A DNA stretch of 64,000 nt from a halophilic archaeon (GCA_003298465.1 QNGA01000009.1:182910-246909), one strand, 5' to 3'; positions 8,265 to 23,154 are shown, numbered from the stretch's first letter. The notes: generated from the sequence alone by a model not told the origin. Numbers and translations: made by a program.

Positions 8265-9296
8265 ATGTTCGACGATCTTGATAAAGACATGACTGAGGAG
8301 ATCCTGAACGAACCTGAACCCACCGTCAACCATGAAACCACCGAGGTCATCTTCCTTGACCAGAACAAATGGGGAAACCTGCACGATGGCCGGCACAACC
8401 CAGACTCCGAATATGCCGACACCTACGACGTGGTGCAGCAGTCCGTCAACGACGAGGCTACCATCTACCCATTCGGCTTAACACGGCAGATAGAAACCAA
8501 CGAACACTCTGATCTCACGTTCCGCCGCCAGCTCTACGAGCTGATGCTCGACCTCTCTCACAACATCTGCTTCAAAAATTTTTTTCTCGTCACCAAAGCC
8601 GAACGCATCGCATACCTCAAAAGCTGCATCCCTGGCCACACGAAACCGGACATCACCGATAACGTATTCGACCGCGGAATCGTCGCACCGCTCGGCATGC
8701 CTCGAGTCACGGAGCTTTCCAACGAGGACAATCAAAAACTCCAGCGATTCCTCCAGTCCGAACGCATCACTCGAATGCTGATCCAGGACGACGACTACCT
8801 CGCACAGGCCGCTGGATTCCAGCAGCAAACCGACGATATGGACCTCCAGAAGCGAGAGAGTGCTCGGCAACGCTCCCAGGAGCTCGCCGATACCGACGAG
8901 GAGCGCTGGGAGATCCTGCTCGCCAGAGACCTCGTCCAATACCTCATTCCCCTCCTCTCTCGCTACGCCCAACAGGTCGATCTTACCACCCAACCGCAGA
9001 TCCACGATTCCCTACAGAAACACGACTTCGACATCGAGGAATTCCTCACTCACTTCCCTGCCTACTACAGCCAACTTGTCCTCTCCCACGGCCGTGACTT
9101 CCACTGGGACCGCGAAATCGAAGCCAACGACCTCGAGGATATCATGTCCCTTGCTGTCGCCATCCCCTACAGCGATGTCGTCGTCACGGAACAGTTTTTC
9201 GCCGGTGTCGCCTACAAACACGGCCTCCCCGATCGCTACAACACTCGTATACTCACTGACCTCCACGACCTCGAAAAGTACCTCACCGACACCTAA
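8265..9296 (+). CDS. PIN-like domain protein (putative nuclease)
   Basis: 343 residues. The segment TEVIFLDQNKWGNL near residues 26-39 resembles the opening strand and acidic residue of PIN-like proteins, in which LDxNxW is a known variant; the rest is helical and acidic (for example DDMDLQKRESARQRSQELA). A late IPYSDVVVTEQFFAGVAYKH could supply the usual second-half acidic residues (D at about 309, E at about 314). Translation could also start at the Met at 8289. Adjacent to a SIR2 gene. Probable RNase of a defence or toxin type; function not proven. Confidence 0.5.
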   Translation: MFDDLDKDMTEEILNEPEPTVNHETTEVIFLDQNKWGNLHDGRHNPDSEYADTYDVVQQSVNDEATIYPFGLTRQIETNEHSDLTFRRQLYELMLDLSHNICFKNFFLVTKAERIAYLKSCIPGHTKPDITDNVFDRGIVAPLGMPRVTELSNEDNQKLQRFLQSERITRMLIQDDDYLAQAAGFQQQTDDMDLQKRESARQRSQELADTDEERWEILLARDLVQYLIPLLSRYAQQVDLTTQPQIHDSLQKHDFDIEEFLTHFPAYYSQLVLSHGRDFHWDREIEANDLEDIMSLAVAIPYSDVVVTEQFFAGVAYKHGLPDRYNTRILTDLHDLEKYLTDT

Positions 9297-9471
9297 TCGT
9301 TGTTTACGCCAAACCAGATTAGTAGGATGAGAGGACTGGGACTGCGTTGCTGGAAGCATTCGAGAAATTCTGTGATCTACGGAGGTTGCGATTCACAGGA
9401 TGAGGCAACATTTAATTTCTCCTACCACAATATCTTCCCATGATTTCCGACCCTACGGTGGGGGCCATGGA

Positions 9472-11196
9472 ATGGTAGACACTCGAATGTCGCTGACGTT
9501 CACCGTGCGAAACAACCCTGGCCGGTATGCACTGCTCCTTGGTTCTGGAACTTCCACAGAAGCGGGAATACCCACTGGTTGGGACGTTGTTTCCAGTCTC
9601 ATCAAGCGAGTCGCTGCTATTGACGGTGAGTCAATCGACGACGACACCAACCTTACAGACTGGTATAAAGACAACTACGAGGAGCGAGCGACGTACGAAA
9701 ATCTAATCGGAGGGATAGCGAAGAACCAGACCGAACGACGGTCACTCTTAGAGGGATTCTTTGAGCCGACCAACGAAGAAGCCAATCGCGACGAGAAAAC
9801 GCCGACCGACGCACACCAAAGCATCGCGTGGCTCGTCGACAACGACTACATCGACGTCATCCTCACGACGAACTTCGACCAACTCCTCGAGGAAGCGCTC
9901 CGCGACCAAGGGGTGAATCCGGTTGTGATCTCTGGAGAGGAGAGTGCCCGTGGAGCAGAGCCATTGGGACAGCAAGACGCGGTCGTAGTGAAGGTGAACG
10001 GCGATTACAAGGAGACGAATATCAAGAACCTCAGCTCCGAGTTAGAGACGTATTCTGAGCCGATGCAGAAAATTATCGACCGCGTGTTTCAAGAGTACGG
10101 GCTCATCGTTTGCGGGTGGTCCGGCAAGCACGATACGCGGCTTCGCCAATCGCTTCAGGAGTGCGAAACACACCGATATTCGACGTTCTGGACGCACTAC
10201 AGTGAACTTGGTGACGTCGCCAGCGAACTGGTCGCTCATCGCGACGGGTTTACGATCAAGAATGAGGGTGCAACCAGCTTCTTTACGGATCTTCGAGACC
10301 GCGTGCAGGCGTTAGAAGGAGCGGAAGAGGGAGAACCCCTGACAACTGCGGTAGCGAGAGAGCGCGTAAAACGATATCTTCCACGGGAGGAGCACAAAAT
10401 CGACCTCGCGGACCTAGTCGGTGAGACGGCACAGCGCGTGAGCGAGGAAGTCCATGACCAGGATCGGTTCCCACTCAAAAGCGAGAAGTTAGATGATGAC
10501 TTCTCGGTTCAAGATCGGTGTCAAGATTATGGAGCTATAATGCGACCGCTGCTTGTCGAAGTAATGACGTGTGAATATTGGGGTGAAGACACGGCGAATT
10601 CAGGCAAAAACCCGGTGTCGGATGCTATTTCGATGGTTACCCCATCTCACTCTCCTGATAGAACTTGGACCACTCTATTAAACGACTTACGGCGATACCC
10701 CGCGACCCTTGCTATGTACAGCGCCGGGATTGCTGGAATGGCAGCTGATAATTGGGATCTAGTTTCCTCTCTTGTTACCCACCCCATAGAGATGCCTCGT
10801 TCTTCTCAAGATGTCCCCGTGAATCATCTCCATCCACGGCGCCTAACAGGGGCGGTTGGTCGTGGTTTCGATAGAGGAAGTGCAGAGAAAGAACTACGAA
10901 CTGCGATGAAAGGGACGATACAAGAGTTAGCGATGGAGTTCTTTAATTCGGAATCCAGCTACGAGCGGGCATTTGAGAACTTCGAGGTGTTGTTCGACGT
11001 AATGTGGTACGCGGAAACCGATGGCGACCACATTGTTTCGTTGGGTACCACATACTGGGGTGAAGGGATTGAGCGAGTGGAAAAGCAGATTGAGGAACAG
11101 CAAGATGAGTGGCCACCAATCCGAACTGGTGTTCTTGATTTGAGTAATGATGAGGTTGTAGAAATCTTGGAAGACGTGAGGGACGACTTTCGCTAA
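9472..11196 (+). CDS. SIR2-family NAD-binding protein, probable defence effector
   Basis: 574 residues from the Met at 9472; a Met at 9400 gives a longer form and one at 9487 a slightly shorter one. The Rossmann start LLLGSGTSTEAGIPTGWDVV, then TTNFDQLLEEA, VVVKVNGDYKE and GLIVCGWSGKHDTRL follow the order of the SIR2 fold. The usual catalytic HGD is NGD here, as in several SIR2-like effectors. From about residue 300 the chain is helical with no recognised domain and may be a sensor. Stand-alone SIR2 proteins of this kind deplete NAD+ after phage infection in bacteria; that role is inference here. Confidence 0.75.
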   Translation: MVDTRMSLTFTVRNNPGRYALLLGSGTSTEAGIPTGWDVVSSLIKRVAAIDGESIDDDTNLTDWYKDNYEERATYENLIGGIAKNQTERRSLLEGFFEPTNEEANRDEKTPTDAHQSIAWLVDNDYIDVILTTNFDQLLEEALRDQGVNPVVISGEESARGAEPLGQQDAVVVKVNGDYKETNIKNLSSELETYSEPMQKIIDRVFQEYGLIVCGWSGKHDTRLRQSLQECETHRYSTFWTHYSELGDVASELVAHRDGFTIKNEGATSFFTDLRDRVQALEGAEEGEPLTTAVARERVKRYLPREEHKIDLADLVGETAQRVSEEVHDQDRFPLKSEKLDDDFSVQDRCQDYGAIMRPLLVEVMTCEYWGEDTANSGKNPVSDAISMVTPSHSPDRTWTTLLNDLRRYPATLAMYSAGIAGMAADNWDLVSSLVTHPIEMPRSSQDVPVNHLHPRRLTGAVGRGFDRGSAEKELRTAMKGTIQELAMEFFNSESSYERAFENFEVLFDVMWYAETDGDHIVSLGTTYWGEGIERVEKQIEEQQDEWPPIRTGVLDLSNDEVVEILEDVRDDFR

Positions 11197-11304
11197 GCGA
11201 ACTCGGCTTTCGATATTGCCGAGGTAAATCCCAATCATTACTCTCTCTCCCTGTGATTCTTGTCTGGTTAGACGTCTTGCCTGAATTATGGTGAATACCC
11301 TATC

Positions 11305-11330
11305 CATTGAGAAAGCAAGTCTCAACTTCT
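11305..11330. repeat. Dyad-containing direct repeat, copy B
   Basis: Partner of the repeat at 8046-8071; TTGAGA-AAGCAAG-TCTCAA then AACTTCT-like flank. It sits about 110 bp after the SIR2 stop codon. The remaining part of 11197-11536 shows no gene. Confidence 0.5.
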
Positions 11331-11536
11331 GATTCCTCGGCCAAACGGAGGCTCTCACATAAGAATCTCTACGATGTGGTGCAGGAGTGAATTGTCTGCC
11401 GAGATGCCGAAGTCTGTTGTATCCGTTGAAGGGATAAGCGGGACATGGGCAGAGGAGCTGCAGTGCAGTATCTATAATTACACCAAGAGGTACTATTAAA
11501 CACTGGATTTAACCCTAGGAAGCGATATGCCTGAGC

Positions 11537-12145
11537 ATGGCACTTTCAGCACAGATGGCCTTCAACCTACTCCGAGATCTCGGGATTTTTGCTATCGGCG
11601 CTACGTTGCTTGCGTATGTTGCGAGACTCACCATAAAGCAGTATTTCGACAAGCAACTACAATCGTACCAAACAGAACTCGATAAGGAGACGGTGAAGTT
11701 CACTGACCTGCACCAGAAACGAGTAGAGGTCATCGGTGAGTTCTACGTGAAACTGGCCGAGTTCGACCAAGATATGCGGGCATTGATAAACCCAATGCTG
11801 TTGAGAAGCGGGTCATCACGAGAGGAGCTAATAGATGCTACCGCCGAGTCCGGAGAGGAACTTCGAAGATTCTACCTGAAGAATAAAATCTACTTCTCAT
11901 CCGATGTCTGTGAGACGATGGACGAACTTCTTAATGAGTACAAGGACATGTTCCATGATTTCTCCGTTAGGAGAATTCATGACCCGGAGGAGGCTCTGAC
12001 GGAACCGAAGGAACGCGTGGAGCAATGGAAGGAGAACTGGAACTTGCTCACACAGGACGACATACCTGACTTGAAGACCGAACTAGAGACAGAGTTCCGA
12101 GACCTACTCGGTGTTTCTGTAGAAGACGAGGCCGAACATTCCTGA
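11537..12145 (+). CDS. Membrane-anchored coiled-coil protein, unknown function
   Basis: 202 residues. One N-terminal helix (about 10-30, LLRDLGIFAIGATLLAYVAR) is followed by a long charged helical region with coiled-coil character (TIKQYFDKQLQSYQTELDKE) and a conserved-looking LHQKRVEVIGEFYVKLAEFD. Small proteins with this design occur widely in bacteria and archaea near mobile or defence genes, but I cannot name a function. A second possible start is at 11555. Confidence 0.6.
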   Translation: MALSAQMAFNLLRDLGIFAIGATLLAYVARLTIKQYFDKQLQSYQTELDKETVKFTDLHQKRVEVIGEFYVKLAEFDQDMRALINPMLLRSGSSREELIDATAESGEELRRFYLKNKIYFSSDVCETMDELLNEYKDMFHDFSVRRIHDPEEALTEPKERVEQWKENWNLLTQDDIPDLKTELETEFRDLLGVSVEDEAEHS

Positions 12146-12174
12146 GACAGTGTATCGTATAAGGGCACAAGCTA

Positions 12175-13124
12175 GACATCACCGCTGATATCCCGGTCGG
12201 TGTCAATAATATGTCAGTCGCGACGATTTCAGCGCGAAAGAACTCTTCCGTTTCCGAGACCACTTCCAATAGCCGATCTACAGCGTGTCGGTACATCTCT
12301 TGGATCTCTGGTATCGAGAGGCTGCGAATGTGCTCGCAATGGGCGTGACCCAGTGATGTTCGATCTCGGCTTGACTCGCGGATGAAGCTGCGAGTCCCCT
12401 CGTCGGCAGCGAAATTCTCACGCAAATCGAGATTGTTTGTAAGTCCCAGTAGGCGTTCTCGTGAATCTCACATCCCTCCCCACGGTCCGACGAGAACGCC
12501 GGGAAAACGATGCGGCTGACATGGTCAGTAATTTCCTCTGTTCCCCTTCAAAATAGTCTGATCGTCAGGTTCTGCTTCTCGGGACCCGTCGTCATGGTGC
12601 CTAGGTTGTCGTTCCAGTTCACGTGGAACCGCAACACCTGATTCTGTGCTTTGGTGAAGATCGTCCGGGCAGTTGTCTCGACTGTCTCACGGAGATTGGC
12701 TGTGAATCGCTTGTGCCTGGTGCGCCAGAGTGCTGACTGAGTCGTCTCCGGACCTATACGTTCACAGATGGTCAGGACGTTGATTGCGGTACCTGACGAG
12801 CGCCGACTCGTGGTTCCATCCATAGATTTCTTTCAGGACGAACAGGCGAAGGAGTGTGTCCATCTCGTAGCTTGTGAAATTCGCACAATAGTCGTGTGCA
12901 TTAAACCTGAAGTAGGCCAGTGGAAATGAATAGACGAACTGTTCGATTGAGTCATGCTCGTCGTGTGAGAACCACGCTTTCGAGAGAGTACGGACATCCA
13001 GTTCCAGCCTAGCAAGCTATGTTCGGTCGTATAGCGGTGTCGAATCGTACACCGGCCACTCAGTGTACGAGCGCTGTGCAGTGTGGCGAAAGTCTGTCCG
13101 GTTCGACTCACGCATCACAACTAT
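12175..13124 (-). pseudogene. Decayed transposase (N-terminal and middle parts)
   Basis: Pieces in three frames reconstruct one protein in order. The start is MRESNRTDFRHTAQRSYTEW, closed by a TAG at DRT*. Then come HDSIEQFVYSFPLAYFRFNA and MDTLLRLFVLKEIYGWNHES, then ALWRTRHKRFTANLRETVE, and finally MRENFAADEGTRSFIRESS to EEFFRAEIVATDI. At least one stop and several frameshifts are needed, so it is dead. It ends just where the catalytic half would begin; that half in the same family is seen at 123-705. Same family as the scrap at 3160-3246. Confidence 0.75.
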
Positions 13125-13336
13125 GCGAGATCTTGACTATGACGCGTTCAAGAATCTGTCTAACTGAGCGGTACAGTTGAAATAAAGACCCCGAGTATCG
13201 AGTAGGCTTACCTGTCAATACCTTTCCATAATGGATGCAGTGCCCCGTTGCGATAGTATTTTGAAGCGATTCGCACCGGAGTAGACACGAGATGTGTGTA
13301 GTAACCGTCGTTCCCCGTGAACGGATAGCGACGAGA

Positions 13337-13930
13337 TCATTGATTGGCAGCGGCGTCGGTCAGAGACGGTAGAAGTTTGGTGGGCGACACCTGCGGGATA
13401 AAGAATAGTCCATCGAACTCTCGCGCAAAATCGATGCGATACTCCTGCTCGAAGCCCGTCCTAAGATCCGAGTTATACCCCGGCCCAACCAAATGGACGC
13501 GACAGTCGGTGAGCCAGGCCGTCAACGCCTCGTCCGTGGTAGCGCTGTGTACGTCGAGGAATCCTGGTGATTCACAGGTGTCCATCAGTGTCGCATGCAG
13601 CGTCTCATCCGGTGGTGATTCCACCGACTGCGCTGGAAACGAAACGCCTTCCGATACGTCCAGCGAACGGACGGCTCCGGTCCCGAACTCAAGTGCAAAT
13701 GCACAGTACTCCAAGCCAGACGTCTTGTCGAGATGGTAGCCGAGCGGACCCTTCCCCGGATAGTCGTCATGACGATCGTTGCCCTTCCGTAGATGACCGT
13801 TCGCAGCCCAGATAGCGATTGAGTCTTCGTTCTGGTGGATCAGAATCCATTCGATGTTCTCAGCCATATACTCGTCACGCTGTTGGCCGTATTTGAGGGT
13901 TCGACCATCATCGCGGATCGATGCGTCAAA
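13337..13930 (-). pseudogene. Erythromycin esterase-like protein, C-terminal fragment
   Basis: About 195 residues matching the C-terminal half of the erythromycin esterase-like (EreA/ChaN-like) family: YMAENIEWILIHQNEDSIAI then WAANGHLRKG, followed by MGYHL-type and SGLEYCAFALEFGTGAVRSL segments. The family is normally about 400 residues and its N-terminal catalytic half is absent. The frame extends to a Met at 13984, but those first residues (Ser/Thr-rich) are antisense to a coiled-coil coding fragment on the plus strand, so a junction lies near 13925. Confidence 0.6.
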
Positions 13931-14072
13931 TGAATTAGTCAAGCGTGTCGATGAACAGGACGAGGAAGTCGCTGAATCGCTCAATAATCTTCAACAGCAG
14001 TTGGAGCGTGTTGAAGAGAAGGTCGACGATGACCATGATCAGGGTATGATCGGGCGCCTATTGGGACGGTAG
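13926..14072 (+). pseudogene. C-terminal fragment of a coiled-coil protein
   Basis: The plus-strand frame reads ELVKRVDEQDEEVAESLNNL then QQQLERVEEKVDDDHDQGMI and ends GRLLGR. This has heptad character and a basic C-terminus, and better codon structure than the opposite strand. There is no start; the upstream part was replaced by the esterase fragment. Confidence 0.4.
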
Positions 14073-14267
14073 CACGAGCGATGGGATATTGAGAGCGTGC
14101 GCTTAGGGAGTACGGAGAGTGGTGTAGTGCCTGTGGTGCTACCTCGAATGATGGGAGGAGAATAATTGAGGTACATCATATTAGCGGAAGAGTTGGTTAG
14201 TATACCCTACTAACTGAAAGCATTTGAGCACGCTTTTTTGAGTTGTGGGCATAGATCAGCTATTTTC

Positions 14268-14314
14268 CCACCCCCATGTTTCCGTCGTAGTAGCCCCACC
14301 CCACGTTTCCAACG
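14268..14314 (-). repeat. ORB-like origin repeats, left pair
   Basis: Read on the minus strand, two copies of a G-rich repeat occur: CGACGGAAACATGGGGGTGG (14268-14287) and CGTTGGAAACGTGGGGTGGG (14295-14314). The core GGAAACRTGGGG resembles archaeal origin recognition boxes, which carry a GGAAAC-type core followed by a G-string. Orientation is opposite to the right pair. Confidence 0.65.
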
Positions 14315-14541
14315 TAACTCAGTAAGGCGAATGTCCACCCGAAAGACTCAGTCAATCAGCTGAATCCAGACCAATGAGCGTCTCACCTGTATGGCGAAGG
14401 TTGCACCAAAATCCTCGTGAGATCTTCGTTTTCGTGCGGTGAAACGAACTATACGTCGTTTCTCCCTTGACAATTTACTTAATAAAGTATTAATTTCCTG
14501 GGGAATTTAATTTAACGACTTCCTCTGGGTAGCTGGAGAAA

Positions 14542-14633
14542 CGACGGAAACATGGGGTGGGTGTCCTATCTTTTCTCCGCTGCTGTACGTCAGTGATAGA
14601 GCTTCGTGAGAAACGACGGAAACGTGGGGTATG
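14542..14633 (+). repeat. ORB-like origin repeats, right pair
   Basis: CGACGGAAACATGGGGTGGG (14542-14561) and CGACGGAAACGTGGGGTATG (14614-14633), each preceded by GAGAAA. Together with the left pair they give four copies of GGAAACRTGGGG within 370 bp. Confidence 0.65.
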
Positions 14634-14852
14634 ACTCTCGCCTTTCTCGTTCCAGCTGACTATGCTATCTCTCAGGCAAGAGTTCTGATCGACTCATCGA
14701 AATCTTCGCAAGTTGGCGAGGTGGATACCCCCTTGAGGACAGGGAGGAAGCCGACACTTGCTGATAGCAACCACGCTCGCTGGTAGGTCCGACTCCTAAC
14801 CGTTAAGTAACGCTGGTAGAGTACTTGAAATGATATAGAATACCGCCGTACT

Positions 14853-15045
14853 ACCGTTATCAAGACTCGACACTCCCAAGGGAGCCGATAATATCCTCCG
14901 AGAGACAGTCGAGCAGTTCAAACACTGCGCCAATACCGCGAGCAAGTGGTGCTGGCACGGCGACGACGGGTCCCACGTCACTTTGAAAGCGAAAGTCGAA
15001 CGCGCCCTCTACGACCGACTCCGCAACGAACTTGATTTGGCTTGA
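14853..15045 (+). pseudogene. TnpB N-terminal fragment
   Basis: The frame RLDTPKGADNILRETVEQFK then HCANTASKWCWHGDDGSHVT and LKAKVERALYDRLRNELDLA* is the N-terminus of an IS200/IS605-type TnpB of the kind whose helical start counts Cys/Trp. The start is destroyed (ATGATATAG upstream) and the protein stops after about 65 residues of an expected 400. Confidence 0.65.
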
Positions 15046-15046
15046 T

Positions 15047-15078
15047 TGAGGGCGACCCTATGTCGCCCCGGGGTTTTA
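15047..15078 (+). terminator. Hairpin with T-run
   Basis: GGGCGAC-CCTAT-GTCGCCC (about 15049-15067) followed by CGGGGTTTTATTT. Terminator-like; could also be a leftover transposon end after the TnpB fragment. Confidence 0.4.
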
Positions 15079-15108
15079 TTTACTCATCGGCTGAATCTAT
15101 TTGTATCC

Positions 15109-15342
15109 ATGGCATCCAATAGCGCAGGGACTTCTCGGCTTCTCCCTCTCGCTCAGGACGCCCTCGACGCACTTTCTACAGCTGTCCCGCCAAACGAGAG
15201 CTTCAGCTACGGCCACGCCTATACAATCCTTGCCGAGGAAGAAGATCTCAGCCAGCCAGCAGCTGATGATATCATCGAACGCCTACTACTGCGTGGGCAT
15301 CTCTACGAAGTTGACGGAGAGCTCCGGCTCACCGAGTCATAA
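15109..15342 (+). CDS. Small winged-helix-like protein
   Basis: 77 residues. Reads LLPLAQDALDALSTAVPPNE then SFSYGHAYTILAEEEDLSQ, ADDIIERLLLRGHLYEVDGE and LRLTES, that is, a compact helix-turn-helix with a short wing. A close paralogue is at 33903-34139, with matching core blocks (LAQDALDAL, ESFSY, AYTILAE, EDLSQPAADD). The start at 15109 (CCATGG) is preferred over an upstream codon in the hairpin. Common orphan type in haloarchaea; target unknown. Confidence 0.7.
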   Translation: MASNSAGTSRLLPLAQDALDALSTAVPPNESFSYGHAYTILAEEEDLSQPAADDIIERLLLRGHLYEVDGELRLTES

Positions 15343-15479
15343 TGTACGAATAAAAGGCAAGAGATCATCCCATGAAAATCAAGGTCCTATTCTGACTCGT
15401 TCTAAATCGACCGAGCATCCCGGCGACACTCACGAACTCCCAATCTCGAAGCGAGAGGACGGTGCCCCGGACTACCTGG

Positions 15480-15982
15480 GGTACGATGCCCGACCAGCGA
15501 TCGCTAGTGCGAGCATCACGCTCATGAGGCTCGGAACGAGTACCCACCAATGACGAATGTGAGTACTATTTCGGGAAACGCAAGCAGCATGTCGACGAGT
15601 CACATCAGTGCTTCGTCGATCTACCCACCGGTGTACCCCGCGACGAGGCCGACTGTTGTGCCTACCACGAGCCGCATGGTCGTCACGGTGACGGCGATAC
15701 CGAGTGACAACTTGGGTCCGTGAAGGAGTCGCACGAACACGTCGCAGTTGAGCTGTTCGGTCCCAAGCGGATGGGACAGCGATGGTGACCAAGTTGGCTT
15801 GATAGGTTCTACTCGATCGGATTATACGGTGACATGGCCTGCCCGAACACTGCAACCACGAGAAAGACAATTCCGATGTCCACGCCGACCTATGCGAGGC
15901 GGTTTGACGGGATTGCATTAGCCCACTTTCTTCGTGGATCGGTTGTTCGCCGTGTCTGCAAGTTAGTTGGCCTCTCACTCAT
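15480..15982 (-). pseudogene. DppC-like ABC transporter permease, decayed
   Basis: It starts ATG at 15982 as MSERPTNLQTRRTTDPRRKW, meets an in-frame TAG, then continues VGVDIGIVFLVVAVFGQAMS and PYNPIE, the typical N-terminal helix of DppC/OppC permeases. Downstream, permease-like pieces appear only in shifted frames to about 15480. Dead gene, positioned as expected after the DppB remnant. Confidence 0.6.
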
Positions 15983-16215
15983 GTCGGTTCACTCCTGTGA
16001 TTGATTCGTGGATCGAGTTGGCTGTAGGTAAGGCCGATTGCGAAATTTGTCAGTAAAACGATTATTACGATGAGCAGCGTCACATCCTGGACGACGAGAT
16101 AGTTATGTACAAAGATTGTGTCGAGTGGAAGTGTTTCGAGTAATTTACTATCGGATTTTGTGGATATACGAACTATTCCGGCAAGTTCGTAGGAAAGAAC
16201 ATTGGAAATTTCCAC
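15979..16215 (-). pseudogene. DppB-like ABC transporter permease, C-terminal fragment
   Basis: The last 65 residues carry the conserved DppB end: LPLDTIFVHNYLVVQDVTLL then TNFAIGLTYSQLDPRI. In intact permeases this follows five helices, which are absent here. It overlaps the dppC remnant start. The peptide/sugar importer locus has been deleted from the left of the glycoside hydrolase gene. Confidence 0.65.
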
Positions 16216-16310
16216 TATGATTGGTATAACGGATAGGGAATAATCAAATGTATGGCTGAAATTGGAGCTTCAAAACATAGGAAAAGAAGAATCTAATCTA
16301 CAATAACACA

Positions 16311-18898
<2,588 letters not shown>

Positions 18899-18949
18899 AG
18901 TGCATGCACCGAATTAGAGGAGGGAGTTGGAGTCCAAAATAGGTTAAGA

Positions 18950-19140
18950 TAGTGAACTACTTCCACCTACCGTGCTCGGGGTTATCCACCCCTCGCTCCT
19001 TGCGGTGGGAGCTTCCTTGTTCACCGACGTGACTTGCAGATTCACCGCGAATCCACAGCGGTCGCAGTCTCTGAAGGCGTGGATTCGGCCTGTCCCGTGA
19101 CTATGTTTCCGCCCTGCGCAGTGCGTGGGAGGCCTTGAGG
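18950..19140 (-). pseudogene. IS605-type TnpB C-terminal scrap
   Basis: The minus-strand frame has GRKHSHGTGRIHAFRDCDRC and GFAVN, a half zinc ribbon, followed by a hairpin-forming end (CCACC...GGTGG at about 18979-19008). This resembles the end of a TnpB gene plus its right end. Not functional. Assignment is by resemblance only. Confidence 0.4.
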
Positions 19141-19254
19141 GCTTCAATCCCTCCTATTATCACGCACACGTCCCGCTTTCGTAAGATAGTACATCAAGCT
19201 ATCGCACGTGTAAGAACACTAAAGACGGCGCTGTATCCCCTTCTTACTCGTGCC

Positions 19255-19305
19255 CGTCGGTCGCTCCTTGAGGAAGGAGACTTAGCGCCTGCATTTCAGC
19301 TAAAC
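19255..19305 (+). repeat. Dispersed repeat / transposon right end, copy A
   Basis: CTCCTT-GAGG-AAGGAG hairpin (19264-19279) followed by CTTAGCGCCTGCATT (19281-19295). The same 15-mer and a similar preceding sequence occur on the minus strand at 52674-52712. Probably the ends of two lost IS605-family elements. Confidence 0.45.
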
Positions 19306-19339
19306 AACAAATATCTATACCTCACCTTTTGCTAGAAAG

Positions 19340-19944
19340 CCAGCGCTAGTAATTTTGTTGACGATCAAGAACGGGATACTACATTAGATCGCTAAATATC
19401 GCTTTCAAATTAGGATATTGTACACACTATAAATTTTCTTTGCAAATAGAAATTTTGAACAGAACCCATTGCCTAACACGGCCGAAATGGGAATACAAAT
19501 GAGTTAGGAAATAAATAAAGTAAATATATAAATTAATTTTATTACAATAGCAAAATACAAAGATTATACATTTGAAATATTTTTGAAATTAAGAATCAAT
19601 TACAGGATTAGTAGTGTAACGCATAAGGCGGTCTATTTGACCCTCCCAAAAGAAGGCTCTTCTATCTTCCCTGGACAAAGGAATTCCGAGCCATTGAAAG
19701 GATTTGCTTCATTGATGTAAGTGTGGAACCTCTTTTGCACAGAGAAACTCCTACAATAATCGGCCTTACCCCAACCGAGAATCGCGTCTTAGAAATAGTT
19801 CCTCGCTCCAGCACCATTTAGACTCCCAACTTGACTTTCAATGTTTAAGGATTCGATATATAGATAATAACCTCAGACATCCCACTTACTGTAAGACCAG
19901 TGTAGCTAAGCCACTCGTTATACATGGCATGATTTGGGAAGTAG
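19340..19944. other. AT-rich intergenic region
   Basis: About 600 bp with no credible gene. Strongly AT-rich between 19380 and 19620, becoming mixed towards the beta-galactosidase end. Low GC compared with neighbours suggests foreign or decayed DNA. Confidence 0.4.

Positions 19945-23154
<3,210 letters not shown>

Larger units (their letters stand above)
14268..14633. other. Probable replication origin (oriC-like)
   Basis: Two ORB-like boxes on each side, in opposite orientation with their G-strings pointing outward, flank an AT-rich tract (about 14464-14520, TTACTTAATAAAGTATTAAT and AATTTAATTTAAC) that could be the unwinding element. An extra dyad GAAACGA-N8-TCGTTTC lies at about 14441-14463. 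There is no gene inside. This is the layout of Orc1/Cdc6-dependent haloarchaeal origins. Unlike most, no orc1/cdc6 gene is adjacent or in the window, so it may be a silent, orphan or trans-served origin. Confidence 0.65.

Noticed and set aside
14268..14633. Repeats considered as a CRISPR array
   Set aside because: Only four short copies in two orientations with unequal spacing; origin boxes explain them better.
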